Positions 25,680-39,150 of a DNA stretch of 64,000 nucleotides are shown one piece after another; within the stretch, counting starts at the first letter, position 1, and each line of letters opens with the position of its first letter. A program made the translations under genes and the position numbers. The notes under the pieces were generated by a model. The model did not search any database. It was not told the DNA's origin and saw only the letters and a program-made list of their open reading frames with translations. The DNA is from Lutjanus erythropterus (Eukaryota; Chordata; Actinopteri; Lutjaniformes; Lutjanidae): positions 11,100,419 through 11,164,418 of the forward strand of contig CM034601.1 of NCBI GenBank assembly GCA_020091685.1, given 5' to 3'.

Positions 25680-26220
25680 CCATTACTTTACCAGTTTAAT
25701 CATGCTTGTGTGGACAGCCATGCACTCTCTAAGTAGGCCATCTGCATCACATGTTCTTCTACAGTGCAAGAATCTGAATTTTAAATGTGGCATTGTGATT
25801 GATGAGCAGTATTCATGAATGCAAGGCTTCCCTCTTAAATTACCATATAATTGCCATGAATATATGCAGATTGATCTGTCCGAGAATCGCAGATCTAACG
25901 TCTTCCAAGGAAACATTAATACTAAATGTCATCAAATGGTGCTTTCAAGCTCATTTCCCATGCACAATTCAGGCACAAGATTGTCAGCTATTAGAGGAAC
26001 GGGGGTACCTTTTGGCCCAGGAGGAACGTACAGATAGCGGTAACTCTGAAAAGATGGCACTGATAATGAGAGAATGTCCTGATTCCCACATGAAATATTT
26101 TGGAATAATTCCTTTGACGGGTTAATGCTTCTCTTAAACAGCCGTCCATAAACATAATCAGTGTCCGCTCACGGTCACGGTAATAATTGATTCTGGGCTG
26201 GGAAGTAACTTTTATTAATT
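25680..26220. promoter_or_regulatory. Candidate conserved non-coding element
   Basis: A long stretch without repeat hallmarks, of balanced composition, open in several frames on both strands over 25683-26125. It carries cores such as GTAATAATTGATTCTGG and TTATTAATTACTGCG. No recognisable protein domain is encoded, so a regulatory reading is preferred, but this is inference only. Confidence 0.3.
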
Positions 26221-27059
26221 ACTGCGAGTGAAAAACTGAAAAGTAACATTGCTCTATCATCTTACTTTGTCACTCAGAGTTGTTTTAACAAGAGATTCAT
26301 GTTGCTTTCATCTTATTTTGGAGTCTTTCCATTTTAATGTTTCACGTGTTAGGACAGGATTTCTAATTAGTGCTGCTTACAGTGAAAACAACAGTAGAAA
26401 AATGTCTGTCTCTGGTTCAACAAATTAAAGAACAACCATTAATATGAAAATCTGAGCCTGAGTAAATTCAACAACATGTGACAACACAAAGATGAACTAA
26501 TAAAGAAGCAAGGAAGCGCCAAGGAAAGGAATAGATTTATTAGAGGCTATTTGAAGGAGAAAGGGGATATGATGTATTTTGTGGTGATCTGAGCTGCTTT
26601 CAGAAAAATAAAACTTCAGCCAGCAGTGGAATGTGGGGTGTGACTCTGCAGTTTTGCTGGAGTTGGAAGGTCATTTCACCGTTGGGGACCGTGTGGCGTG
26701 ACAGCAGGCTTTTGTACTGATGGGAGGGCTAAGCTGCCAGTGGTGACAAAGCTAAAATTAGCAGGTGGCAACACATTACCAATAACCATTAGCAAGCAAG
26801 GCTATTTACTTTTACAAACTGACTTAAAGGACACATTTTAGGAACCAATTTCTACTCCTTTGTGTTTACTCGTTATACTGGTGCATTTAGGAAGGTGAAA
26901 ACAAAGCTATTTGAGCTTGGATGTCACCAAATGACTACAGAGAGTCAATGAAAACTACCGATTTTGATCTTGTTCCAATCTAGACCAACTACAGGAAACA
27001 ATTCTACAGCACAATGGTTGGATGGGCTCAAATAACAACATGAACTGAGAGGCAAACTT
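26221..27059. other. Non-coding; no feature seen
   Basis: Unique sequence with no tRNA-like, LINE or MITE signature that I can name. Confidence 0.5.
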
Positions 27060-27175
27060 ACAGCTAAAGGGATAGTTCATACTATTTGTGGTTGTAGGTG
27101 GTGCTTACTTGATAACCAGTGTATTACCTACAGCAGATGGTGGTCAGACAGGCTTTTCCAAAGGTAAATATCACT
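27060..27175 (+). repeat. Fish interspersed repeat fragment
   Basis: AAAGGGATAGTTCATACTAT followed by TTGATAACCAGTGTATTACC and TACAGCAGATGGTGGTCAG matches, from memory, a common percomorph element (AAAGGGATAGTTC...GTGTATTACCTACAG..GATGG.GGTC). The class was not determined. Confidence 0.55.
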
Positions 27176-28674
27176 CTTTCTCTAAATCCACCAAGGTTTC
27201 TGTAGGTTTCAACAAGTTAAATTTAAGACTTGTTTAAGTTGAAGTTTAAGACTTATTTCTTGTCCATACGAAAAGTATAAAGGATAAAAAGGAAAATCCC
27301 AGCTCTTATTTGCTTCTGAGAAGCAAAGTCTCTTTTAATAAAATCAGAATTGAGTGATGTAAAACATTTTGTCCTTAACTAAAGTTCCTCATTTGGGCGT
27401 TATTTTATACAAGGTGCAACAGGCTTCTAATTTGTTTTTTCTACAGGCTTCAAACAAGTACTAAATGTGCTCTTCTTGAGCCAGATATCACTGCACTCAC
27501 CCATATTAGATGAAAATAATGTAACAAACAATTTTAAGTAAATTTTTTTTTGATGAGAGGGGACGCCACGTTAGCGCACACATCCCAATGTGACACACGG
27601 CTGGATGGGCTCCTATAATTTTGAACAGGGCTGTAAAGTCTGGATTACTGGTTCCATGTTAGATTTGTTTTGTAGTTGTTAAAGCATGATCGATACAAAT
27701 TTTTCCAACAACACATTTAAAAGCAAGACTGCATTAATCCAACTTTATAAAAGTAATGTTCTTCACTATCCATATCAATCTTTAAGTCCTGCCAAAATTA
27801 GATTTAAGACATTTTAGGGAAAAGGCAGTCTGATGGCAAGGTAAAGTGGTGAAAATATTCTAAACGTATAGCGTAATCCAAATTATTCCTTTAAGATGAA
27901 GGATAGACTAGTTCATGGTGCTGGTTACAGGTGTGGAATCAGAGTGTTGCCAATGTTACCGTTTGCTTATATGTCTTTCTCTGCAACTGGGACAAAGAAA
28001 CACATGTACTTTGAGAAGGACAAAGTGATCGGGCTTGTCACAGCTGCCATCCCTCTTTAAATTCAGCTAGCATTAGATGAGTAAGAATAAATTTGCCAAA
28101 GTAGCTTCACTTTAAAATATCACACTCCAGAAGAAATATGACTCTAAAAGTAACATTAAACCAATACTATTACTGCACCCTGTCACTGCATAATGACTGT
28201 CCTCAAACAGTAATTATAACGACAGTCTTTCAAATGTCACATTGGCTATAGTCTGAGGATCAAAACTGCAGAAAGTGAGCCTGGAAAGAAGACAAGTGCG
28301 TACTCAACTTTAAAAGAAATGTCCCTAATATGAAAGTGAGTAATTTTTCGTTGATAAACAACAACAACACGGTCAGATCCCAGGCAAAACAGGCACAACA
28401 GCAAAGAAACAGGACGAGATGGTTTTAATACCTAGTGAACACACAAACACACGCCTACACACACCTGAACCGCACAAAGGCTTAGCACATCAAAGTCAAG
28501 TCTCGGTGTTTTCATCATGTGGAGAGCCAGCTGCTATCCTATAACACCACCACTGTTCTTTGTTCATTGAAAGCACAGAGTTGAGACGGGAAAGAAACTG
28601 GGAGGAATATTAATACAAGCATATCCTTCAAAAAATATCCATCTGAATAAGTCATTTTTGATGTCATGCCCAGA
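27176..28674. other. Non-coding; no feature seen
   Basis: AT-rich unique sequence with a poly-T near 27542-27552. Open frames are rare here. Confidence 0.5.
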
Positions 28675-28676
28675 GA

Positions 28677-28815
28677 GTGTCGAGCGGTTTAAGAGCCCTT
28701 GCTTTAAAAAAAAAAAAGTTTCCCTGATGACCTGAGATTTAATCCTCCCACCGCTTTGTCATGTTGCTACTTCCCCCATCGCATAAATAAATAATACCTA
28801 ATAAAAAACACCAAG
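28677..28815 (+). mobile_element. tRNA-headed SINE
   Basis: GTGTCGAGCGGTTTAAGAGC (28677-28696) resembles a Ser/Leu-type A box. GAGATTTAATCCTCC (28733-28747) resembles a B box. These are followed by CACCGCTTTGTCATGTTGC, a decayed version of the CTTTGCTGCATGTC body of percomorph SINEs, and an A-rich end. A 12-A run separates the boxes. Confidence 0.6.
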
Positions 28816-31800
28816 GGACTGACCCCGACAACAAAACACAGATACAAACAAACAATCATCTCGAATGAAAGTGTATTGTGAAAAATTGGAAGAAAAATCC
28901 AACATATCTAGCAGACTTTTAAATTTGTTTTTTTGAATACTGAATAATTGAATATTTAAATATTGAAGCCAGTGACTTGATATGATAGACGTGCATTTTA
29001 ACTTTACCGAGCAATGACCTCAAACAATATCCTCATTCAGAGAGTCGGCTCTGGTGCCAAAACAAATATAAAACAATTGGTCATTGAGAACATGAAGATG
29101 GAGAAGTAACCAACATGACAAATAAGACAGGTGACACAGATGGATGAGAGTTTGCTTTAAAATACTGGTGTAATTTAGTAATTCCTGATTTCAATTATGT
29201 GTTGGATGAATGAATTTTATCTAACTTAGTTTGCAATACTTATTCAGTGTCCTACTACATACACAACATACAGTTGCATAGCAAAGAAAACGAGCACAGA
29301 TTTACGTAATTCAATCCAGGACCTCGGTGTGATATGAGATTGATGTGACGTGATGTGTAGGAATCTTGCAACAGCTGTTCGGAACTGGCAAAAGTGTTAA
29401 AAATGGTTGAGTATGTGTGCTGTAGGTGTGGCCAGCAAAATAAACAGCCAGTATTTTATCTTTATAAATGTTATAATTAAGATTTTCATGAACTCAAACC
29501 CTCTTTTGTAATTACTGATGGGTGGTTTCAGCAATAGCTATTCAATGTATTAACATTCTGTAATCATGAAAAATTTAATGTAAAAACCCGGGGTAAACTG
29601 ATTATGTTTTACCATATTTTTTTGTTGGAAATTCGACCAAAAGCACAAAAACATGGTTAAAAATGTTTGACTTACTGGAGTAGTTCAGCAGAATCAATGG
29701 AAAAAGTGAGACGTCTACCATGTATCTTAATTTTATTTACATCTTGTCTTTGCATCGCGCTGTAAATATGGATTCATAAAATCAGTGAATTGTGGTGCCA
29801 TTGACATTAAGACGGGGTATAGCTGCATCTTCTCCACTGAGCATAAAGTATCAGTCAAACAGAAATACAAATCACACAAATACATGCAGCATCCCCCTGG
29901 GAACACACACACGCACATGCACACACACACACACACACACTCACAGCATTCGAAAAAAGAAGCAGCCTTTTGGAAAACGTGCATACACAAACAAGCACTC
30001 TCTCACACACACACGTAGAAAAGCACAGACTATCCAGAATAACGTTTTCCAAATATTGTCCCAGTGCTCTATCAGCTTGCCAGCGGGTGTATCATGATGA
30101 ACAGTGTTTGCCTAGTTGGAGGCCATCATCAGCTACCTGGGGAAGTGATCAGAGCTCTGAGAGGCTGTGTCCTGCAGTCCCACCTGCTCTTTGGGAAGGA
30201 ACATCCTCAGGCGGAAACCAACACTGCCTCCTCTTGCACCCAAGCGGAAATCTATTCATCAGCTGCTATAATGAGCTCATGGCACTGTACATGTGGACCA
30301 GTGCACACACACATTTACACACACAGGTGTGGGTAGGTGTGCATACACACCAGCAAGCACTGGGGAGACAGTAAGGTGCAGGACATGGCTAAATCCACAA
30401 TTGTTAGGTTTCAGTCAAGTCAAATCCATTCATTTCCTACACAGCCGAGCAACTGGGGAAACAATTGGCCACAGCCGGTCTTTCTGCTGTCAGCAGCCGT
30501 GATTCCTTGTTTCCTTACACGATTTTGTTTTATGGCAAGAGGAAAGGTGAATAAGGAGATTCCGAGGTTTAGACAAGCACGTCTATGTTGGGCTCCATGT
30601 GCACTGTAAAAACTGGTCAACAACTTGGCTGTTGCAATAACAGGATGAGATGTGTAGTTTTTATTTCTGTAACTCATTTTTTTACTATTTTTCTTGCTAG
30701 TATTGGTCTATTGATTATGTGGTTTAAATGAATTTGTATTATTTATATGAATGTTGAACAATATGAGGAAATGACATATACACACCTGCATTTTTCAGTG
30801 TTAGGTGGTAAAAACATTTGGTCACTTTTCTGGTTATTGTAAGAGCACAATATGATATTTTTTCTCATATTTGTATTTTGTTCTATTTTTCTGGTTAATA
30901 TTTGGTTTCTGGTGTTATTGTTTCTATGATGAGTAGCAGTTGTTTCATAGGAAAAGTCCTGGCTTTTGCGTAATAAGGGTCACACCCACAAATGACACAA
31001 TAACGCTGAGGAAAATCTAGGGCTGAAATGCATCTTTTGTTTTGCTGTTTTGCTACAATAAAAGAATTCAGTCTCAGCAGTGAGTGCTGATGATTTCATA
31101 TGCACTCGACATTATTTGCATGGCAAAAACTACATGTCCAATAGGTATAATGAGCTGATATTTAGATTCAAAATCTGGCTCACTTTGAATATGCATTGGA
31201 TTTTCCAAAGCTGCTAGACATAACTGAAGTAAATGTCACTCCCTTTGTTTTAATCAGACATTTTATCTTTTAGTGGTTATTTTTAGCAAGATAAAAGAGA
31301 CATGCATATTACACTTCTCGCAGTATGTTTTGACACTTATTCTAAGCTCTGAAGTGTTAAAACAAAAACTATTTTTGGTCGTCTGGTATGTCTTATGGGA
31401 TTTTCTCGGGAGAAAATATGTGATATTAAACTTCAGTCTTTTCTTGTGCACAACTTTTCTCTTTTCTCAACCTGTCACTTTCAATTGATAAAAATAGTGA
31501 CTTTAGTTGGTTAAAGCACATTCAGAGCAAAATGGAGGCTAACATAACAATTATAATATTAACCAGAATCATGGCAACCAATCCAATTGTTGAAATATCT
31601 CAGTCTGCACCCAAGTGGTGGGTGTACAGATGACTGACCAATCAAGCGGCACTGCCAATGTCCTGGACCCAAGCTGCAACTAAAAAAAAAGCTAAGGTCT
31701 GCTTTCGCTCCTGTATGCACACGGCAAAGTAATTATTTATTTTCTATTCCACAAACTAAGAGTCAAAGATACAAAAAACACATAGAGTGAAGTGTAGACA

Positions 31801-33845
31801 CCTGCAGTCTCTTTTTCTGTTGGGCCTCATAATACTTGGCGGACAGCTGTGCATGTTTCTGGACCAGTAAAACTGTATGAAGTCTTAACAACACAATAAA
31901 AAAAGATTGGTGTAATGAAAGTTCAAAGGAATGTCACAAGAAATACTTAGTTTTTATAACCTGGGCTGTCTCCACAAACTCTTTTCAACCTATATCTCAT
32001 TTAGAGAGGTTTGTAGTACAGCTCAAGACTGATGACAAGGCAGTTAATTTTGCAACAAAAACCTAGATATTGGGGGGGAAAAAATCTTTTTTTTTCATGT
32101 GAGAGGACAGACTGAGGATGGTAGATCAAAAGCAATCAAACAGACAGATAAATAAGGAACCAATAGGTGGTTAGACTTAAATTATGAAAGACGAGGAAGA
32201 CGAGGTAGACTCAGGCACAGAAAAACCTGCCAAAGCAGATAACAATCGTCTAGAGACTTCACATTATTCAGTCCGGACACTGGTGTTCAAAGAGTGTTCC
32301 TTCATGCTGTGAGACCTCAGGTCAAGATCCTCTCTTAGGTTTCCTATGCCAAGCGGGGCTCCACATGTGGTGCTGAGGGCTTTTGCAGAGTAGGTCACAT
32401 CCCACTCTGCAATGGGACTCCTCAGTCCCCTGCCTGGGAACGTACAGATATAGTAGCCCAGCTGATGGTGAGAGGTTACTTTTTCTGTATGGAGCGGTCA
32501 CCGAACCCCCAGGGCTCTAACATTTTTGAGAGTAGTTTTGGATTTTTAAATATTAAGGGTGTTGTTGAGGGGGTCTTCTGCGAGCTGGATTCAGTTTTCA
32601 AAGAGTTTAACCAGATCTTAAGATCTAAAACAAATTATGGGATTACAAAAAATAGAGACAGATGAGCAAAAGATTTTTTTTTTATTTGGCACCCTCCACA
32701 GGGTTCTTTAATGTCAGGCCACACAGAGCCCAACTCGCAGATAAACCCCGTATCTCGGGACTCTGGCAGATATATTGAACAAGATAACACTGATGCCACA
32801 TATGAAAAAGTCTTCGTCTAATTTGAGACCCACAAAGTTGGCTGAAAACTAAGCACTGCAAAGTGCATAGAAGTCAAGTTAATGTGATCAATTCTTGATT
32901 TCTCTTTCACCCGCCAGCAATTTTTGTCTCTTCCATTTCTAATTTTGAGTGCCTCCAGAAATTCCTTACGTTGCAGAGCTTAAATGAAATCTATTTGATC
33001 TACACTGGAAAATGGGGTAGACTTCTTTGGCATGTCTTAAATGGTCTACACATGTACTCTCTCGCTCTTTTCTCTTTTCCTTCCATCTTTTTCCTCCTCT
33101 TGTGGCCTTGATAAATCGGCATTTTAAATGCAATGCTTCATACAATAATTTGCCATTTCAGAGGGGAAATTAACATTCCTTATATAATGACAAGCTTGGC
33201 CTTTTGCAGTAATTGAGGCTTTAGGGAGGGTAATGGTGGAGTAAAGCAATGTGAGAAAGTCCCCATAGACATTCAGTAAGAGCATTTAGATTCGCCTCAT
33301 CTTTGTAAAACATAAAAATGTAAATATATCTTGGTAAGAAATACAGAGAAATGAACAATTATTGCACACCATTATTAGAAGATTATTCCATGTACATAAT
33401 AATATGTTACTAGAAGAGGAAATGACAGGATTGCACATGTAGAGAGGCTATGGCTCCAGTATAATCTGAAAAGGGTAAATTGACGTATTATGTAATAGTA
33501 GGAAAGCTCATTATATTCAAGGTTTGGGTGATTATCATACCATCATGTCATGACAATGGGTGTAAGTAAATATTACACTGGCCTCTAAACAACAGTCCAT
33601 TTATGTTTCCCTCTGATTGAGAAAACATTAAATCAAGTCCACTAAGGAATTCTCTACGCTTTATATTTACAGGTTTTATTACCTTAATGGGTGGGATAGT
33701 GGCAGTGGGGTTAGTCCTATTATTGAATGTCATTGTGCAGGTTATTTGTGGTTATTATGTACTAAACTGCAAAGGTTAGTCGGTTAGTTGATCCATCTGA
33801 TATGTCAGTTTATTGCTAGGTGGCACTCCCTAGTAGATGAAGTAA
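28816..33845. other. Non-coding; CA-rich patches
   Basis: CA microsatellites lie at 29902-29944 and shorter ones near 30005 and 30305. Frames across them (29733-30374) are repeat-driven. 33110-33290 is another high-complexity, TAAT-containing stretch that could be regulatory. No gene was recognised. Confidence 0.5.
29902..29944 (+). repeat. (CA)n microsatellite
   Basis: An imperfect first part (ACACACACGCACATGC) is followed by about 12 uninterrupted CA units. Confidence 0.9.
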
Positions 33846-33849
33846 TTGG

Positions 33850-34165
33850 TTGGCTCAAACAACCACAGGACTTTCACCCAGGAGACCAAGGTTTGAGTCC
33901 TGTGTGAAACAAAAAGGAAAGGACATCACTTCTGTCACATGACATACGTCAGGTAGTTATTTTAACCAAAACCATGATCTTTTCCCATACCTCACCAAGC
34001 AGTATTCTTGCCTAAACCTAACTAAGTAGTTTTTGTGCCTAAACCTAACCCAGCTGTGACCGTTTTAATGTCATGTAAGTTATGTCATGTGACTTATGTA
34101 ATGTATTTAAGGTCCAGTAAGTCACTGCCGGTACTCTCCATTAGTAATATATGTAGTTTTTAGAG
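33850..34165 (+). repeat. Interspersed repeat, copy 2 (plus orientation), with tRNA-like head
   Basis: CAGGAGACCAAGGTTTGAGTCC at the left resembles a tRNA B box. The body has CCTAAACCTAACTAAGTAGT, TTTTGTGCCTAAACC, GTGACCGTTTTAATGTCATG and GGTACTCTCCATTAGTAATA, matching 3885-4105 in inverted orientation. Confidence 0.7.
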
Positions 34166-36489
34166 TACTTGACAGTGGACCTATTCTGTCATTTATGTTA
34201 TGCAGTTATGAGGATGTGTGTTGTGTGTAATAGTACTAGTTGCAGCCCTGTTATGTCCACAAGAGGAAATGTCACAACACAGCAGAAAAAGTTGACAAGT
34301 CCTAAGTCCTACTTTTTCACTATATATGTGTATACATACAATGTACTGCAGAATCATCAAAATTAATTCTAAAACAAAATAATAACTCAATAAATCAATA
34401 ACTGAAGAAAGTCAGCCTACCAAGTACAGTATCTTGTGTTACACAATCATGTTTTCACTCTATTCCATCGATCGACAGGTGTTGGAGACACACCAAGAAA
34501 CACAGCAGTGATTCAGAAAAGGCAGGGAAGAAGAGTACTAGCAAATAAAACTGGGTGTGAATAATGCAGGAGAGGCATTCAACCCATTCCACAGGGCACC
34601 TTCAAGTGTTCAAAACTTAATTTTAATGTTCACTACACAGGAAACTATTGAGTGTGTTTTCATGTAGAGAGTAGTCAATAAGTGAACAAGTTATTTTGAC
34701 ACAACAAATGTAATGTCTCACTTTCTTTCAGTTAACAAAGCCAACAAAACCTGCTCAGCACGTCTGCACACTACAATTTTAACATCAGTTGCAGGCTTTA
34801 AATAGTACAGCCGGTTACATGTAGAGACAATGCCAAATCAGCAAATATATTCTTTCTCAAGCCTGGTACAACAATGCATACTGTATATATTTCCATATTT
34901 ATGTGAGTGAAACAACAGCCTAAAATACCCCATTTGCTGTTTTTCCTACACAGACAAATGCAGTACATATTGTATGGTATGTACGCTCTCTGCATCATCT
35001 TTTCCCATACACCAGGTATACTCAAATAGATACAGTATTTGTGGAGTGCTTTAATGAAAATGCAAGGTGTTCCTTCCTTTTTGTCATTTGCATCTGTTCC
35101 CATGGCAACACACCCATAGTAGCAAAGGAGCGTGTTTGCTGTTTGATATCTCCCCAAGCAGAGAACCATTCTATCATTGCCCTTAAACACTGTGTCTACA
35201 TATAGAAGAACTGCTAATTCTACATAATTACTACCATGACAGCTGTGACTCGAGGTTAATGAGCAGTGAAGTAGAAGGCAGTGTCTGCAGTGATTTAAAG
35301 GATGCAAAGCATTTTCCTGAGTGGTTGCTATGTGTTTTTGTTATAACTGCAGAGACCTCGTATGCATTTTTTTGCCCTCCAGGTTGTGGTGGCAGGTTAG
35401 GCAAAGTAGCTCAAGTGTCCTTCTTTCCTAGCTATTTCAAACAGCTCTTTCCAGAGAATTTCCTTGATTGCACAGGATATATAATTTCAGCAGCGTGCTC
35501 TTGGTCATCCCCAGGGTACATTTGGCCATGCTTGCCATGATCTGGGAAGCATCCTGATCAGATGCTCAAACAACCTCAACTGATTGCTTTCAATGCAAAA
35601 TAGCAGTTCTAAACTTGTCCCTAAGACGGAAAAGATGAAATAATTACTGGTTTCACGCTACAGTTCCTGACAATTAGGTATTACTGTTCGAAATTTGAAT
35701 TATCATTAAAACTGTGTTTAATTACTACACATTAGAAAATACTGTCCAGCAGCAACCCGGATACAAAGGACACGATGCCATTTCAAGATGAGAAGTCTTC
35801 AAAATAAACCGAATGATTGAAATGCTTTCAGTGTGTGTATCATTAATTCTTTGAATACTTTCAGCACATTTTAACAATAAAGTGATAATACTGATAACTA
35901 TGATAAATTTGGTCATAACTGTAACATGAAATTTCTCTTGACACACAGTGAAGGAAGCTATTTTTGGCAGCTTGTGTCCACACTGCCTTTATTGTAGTCA
36001 CTACCCTGAACATTTGTTCCAAATCTGAAGGTCCCAGCCCTCACTAGGGTTCTCCAAGGTTTTACAGGGGGCTGATTTCAAGGGGGTGTTGTTGTTATTT
36101 TTTTTCAAATGTGTACAGGAGGCCTATATCTCAGTATTTCGTTCATGTCTGTGTAGAAAACTGGTCAACTTTTTTTTTTTTTTTTAAGTTTCAATGGGAG
36201 TCAGGAGAAGATGACACTGATTTAGTCAAAAAAGAAGCTTATTGAATTTGTATGTTTTAAAAAACACAGAATAGAGAACTGTATAAAAAGTTACTAAAAA
36301 TATCAGGAATACTCATCACTGATGCAACAGACACGGGAAATAATCTGCTCAAAATTCGCCCAAATCGCTTGTTTTGCACAAACTGCCCGCAGTTATTGTG
36401 CTCACTATTTGCGTTAGTTTTTACAATTTATCAGTTTTTCTGTACTGTTATTGTTATGCATTGAATAAAATATGAAACATCCATAAAAT
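34166..36489. other. Non-coding; no feature seen
   Basis: A 169-codon minus-strand frame (34798-35307) is the longest non-repetitive frame in the window. It has no recognisable domain, a Cys/Tyr/His-rich random-looking composition and no exon context, so I do not call it a gene. Confidence 0.45.
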
Positions 36490-36575
36490 AAGCCCAGAGG
36501 CAGTTTTACCATATGGTATAGGTAGACAACTGCCTGGGGCCTTGCCCGCCAAGGGGGCCTCGTGAATTTCTCGCT
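36490..36575 (+). repeat. Possible decayed repeat end (CTGCCTGGGGCC)
   Basis: AACTGCCTGGGGCC here is found in reverse complement at about 47990-48003. Both may be edges of one repeat family, but the shared block is short. Confidence 0.3.
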
Positions 36576-37924
36576 ACATATGCCGTTATCCTAGTCATTC
36601 ATATTAATATATAAATATGAATATTACACACCTTTTAGGATGACAGTTTTCTCAGCACCATCCAACTCTAACTGACCTCCAGGGTCCTGAATTTTACTAC
36701 TTATACTATATACTAAACAGTATATTGCTGGGTAGTTGATAATGAAGTAGTTAATGAAACGTCATCATTTATTTGTTGTTTATATTTTGGATTGTTAATC
36801 TCAATCTACAAAGAGTAGAAGTATAAACTAGCAGAAACTGAAACCCTGGCTTTGTTAAATGAAAAGAGCTGCCTTCTTACTAGTTGTGACTGCATTAAGC
36901 AAAATAAAGAAGCTATTTTCATACATTATTAGAATTGCATTTTAAAAATGAGCAAGTAGTCAGTGGACGGGTAAGAGATCACTTTGTCTCCTCTATGGAA
37001 AAAAAAATAATATAATTTTTCAATCTGCTTTATTTTTTAATCCCTTGTTAAACATTTGTCACAAACACACACTCAAAATCAAATTTCCAATGGCATTCTC
37101 CAAATAGAAAAAATTAGGAAATAACATGCTGTTCTGAAAATTGTATGAGACCCGTGTGTCAAGAATCGTGTCCACTTTAATATCCACTTTTATCCTATGA
37201 GGTGAGAGCTCTGGATCTGCCAGCCAGCAGATCTGCAGTTCACACCAGCAGGGGAGCCGCACCATGAGGCAAGACTCCTCCGGAAGGGGGTCCAGCAGCA
37301 GTCGAAGGCAGGGTTTTAGGATGCTCTTGGGTTGACTGATCAAAGATCTGGAGTTAAAGGGGCTCTGTGGGCCCTCTGCAGGGGTGGTGATGGGTTAGCA
37401 GATTGAACTTTTAGGGACTGAATAATCAAGGTGTCTTTAAATCTGTGATGAAAGCAGAGGATTTTCTCATGACAATGATTTTTAAACATTGTTCCTGATT
37501 CAATTAAAGTATAATCTTAAATCTTCAGTGTTATCTGTTTTTTTGGATTGGGTTGTTTACATTGGAAAAATCAGATTTTTCAATTAAATGAAAATGAAAC
37601 AATGAGTAGAAAATAATGTACCGTTAACAAAGTGAACATCAGCATGTCAAAGCACATCTGCTGAAAACATACATGATATGATCAAGAACTCCAGAACAAA
37701 TACTAAATGGACCATCAGGTGAGACTGTTTGTCATCTGCTGCTTCCAAGGTTAAGAGCGAACTTTGAAACTCACAGTCTACTGTCATTTCGCTCATCTTA
37801 GTCTTATTTCAAGTTGTTACTTATAGCTGTTTAAAAATATCTGGACAATGACTCCTTAACTGTAGCACTATAATATGTGTCTGTAATAAGCTAATTACCA
37901 TAATATTCCAGGTAAAAGCTATTG
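36576..37924. other. Non-coding; no feature seen
   Basis: AT-rich unique sequence. The frame at 37059-37343 has no domain. Confidence 0.5.
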
Positions 37925-37929
37925 AATTA

Positions 37930-38105
37930 TAGTACAAAGACTCACACCATCAAGTATTCTACTGTAGACCCCAAAACAATTCATGTCTGTGGACTGTGGC
38001 AAAGCCCAATAAAACATGGGAAAAATTTGAAAAGATTTGAAAACAGGACTCTACTACTCTGATGTATGAGTTATCGAAGAACAGCTCTATCCACTGAGCC
38101 ATCGT
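37930..38105 (-). mobile_element. tRNA-derived SINE, minus strand
   Basis: On the minus strand ATGGCTCAGTGGATAGAGC (38102-38084) is an almost perfect tRNA A box. AGTAGTAGAGTCCTG (38059-38045) is a weaker B box. The downstream body includes CACAGTCCACAGACATGAAT, matching the CAGTCCA.AGACATG block of V-SINE-like elements. It is too diverged for an intact tRNA fold. Confidence 0.7.
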
Positions 38106-38760
38106 TCCATTGCACAGTGTATCATATTGAATAGTTACTGATATGAGCCTGGAGAGAACAGCTTTACCGCTATTAGTTGCTTAGCCTAAGAAAGACTGAC
38201 TGCAGGCTGTCAGGCAGAGCTGCACTTCCCACACACATAAATCTGACAAATGTCAGCAGCAGTTTATTGCAACCACACTGCCATGTGGCTGGGCTTACCA
38301 GGAGGGCTGGATATCTAGGGTTTATTCTGGTTGGAGATTTCGTGGAGAAAAAGGTTGTTCAAAGGTTGCTTCTGTATTTTATCTCCTTCCAGAGTAATTG
38401 GTTTAGAAAATTAGTTTGTCCACAGCCCAGGTTTAATTGGAATTAAACACAAATATATGGAATGGTGCACCGCTCTTGCTGTTAGATTAACTGGGTCTAT
38501 AAATGTCTGCTGAGGTAATCGCATTAGAAAAATGTGTGTATTTGTGCGAGTGTGTGCAAGCATTGATATGTAGTTGTGTATGCGAGCCTATCACTGCTGG
38601 CTGTGGGATCCCATGTGTGCACATCAGCTTAGGTTAACCAGTTCCACACAAGGTCAGTGGAAACATGTAATTAGCTTTAGGACAGAGGACATGATCACCT
38701 CATTTTTCTTCGTGCCTTCTAATGTCTAGTCATGTCTATCAAGCGCGTGCTCTCTCAGGA
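38106..38760. other. Non-coding; no feature seen
   Basis: Unique sequence with a small GT-rich patch near 38532-38580. Confidence 0.5.
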
Positions 38761-39150
38761 GAGCCATGAAAAATATTACCTGTTAATGTGATATGAATAG
38801 CTCATTTAAGCCTCAGCCACGGACCAGGAAGTGAGTAAAAGCGTATGGAGTCGTCGCTCTGAGAGTATGTGATAAATTAATCACACCAGATGCCCCTACC
38901 TTCTTGTAAATCTCTAATTAACACTGTTGATCCTTGTGTGTTGCTAAATTAAATCACAGAAGATCTAAGGGATGATTCACAGCCTTTTATTGACAATGGG
39001 CTTCAATTAATTGAGTGCTCTTGAAGCATCAATCCTGCCTCTGTGGCAAGCACCTGTTTGAGTAATTAAGCATCTTGTGTATTCAGTCAGTGGCACAGCT
39101 CCCCTACTGACTGCATCCAAGATGAGGAATAAACACTGTGCACACTGCAG
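38761..39150. promoter_or_regulatory. Candidate conserved non-coding element
   Basis: High-complexity stretch with dense homeodomain-type cores: GATAAATTAATCACACC, CTCTAATTAACACTG, CTAAATTAAATCACAG, TTCAATTAATTGAGTG, GAGTAATTAAGCATC. No repeat hallmarks and no long frame. Conservation is inferred, not seen. Confidence 0.3.

Noticed and set aside
29733-30374. Open frames with Thr/His or Cys/Val repeats
   Set aside because: They derive from the CA microsatellites at 29902-29944 and nearby.
34798-35307. 169-codon minus-strand open frame
   Set aside because: No domain, no signal peptide pattern, no flanking splice signals I can defend; random-looking composition in a non-coding region.
38045-38105. 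Functional tRNA gene on the minus strand
   Set aside because: The A box is excellent, but the B box is degraded, no acceptor stem pairing is evident and a SINE body follows.
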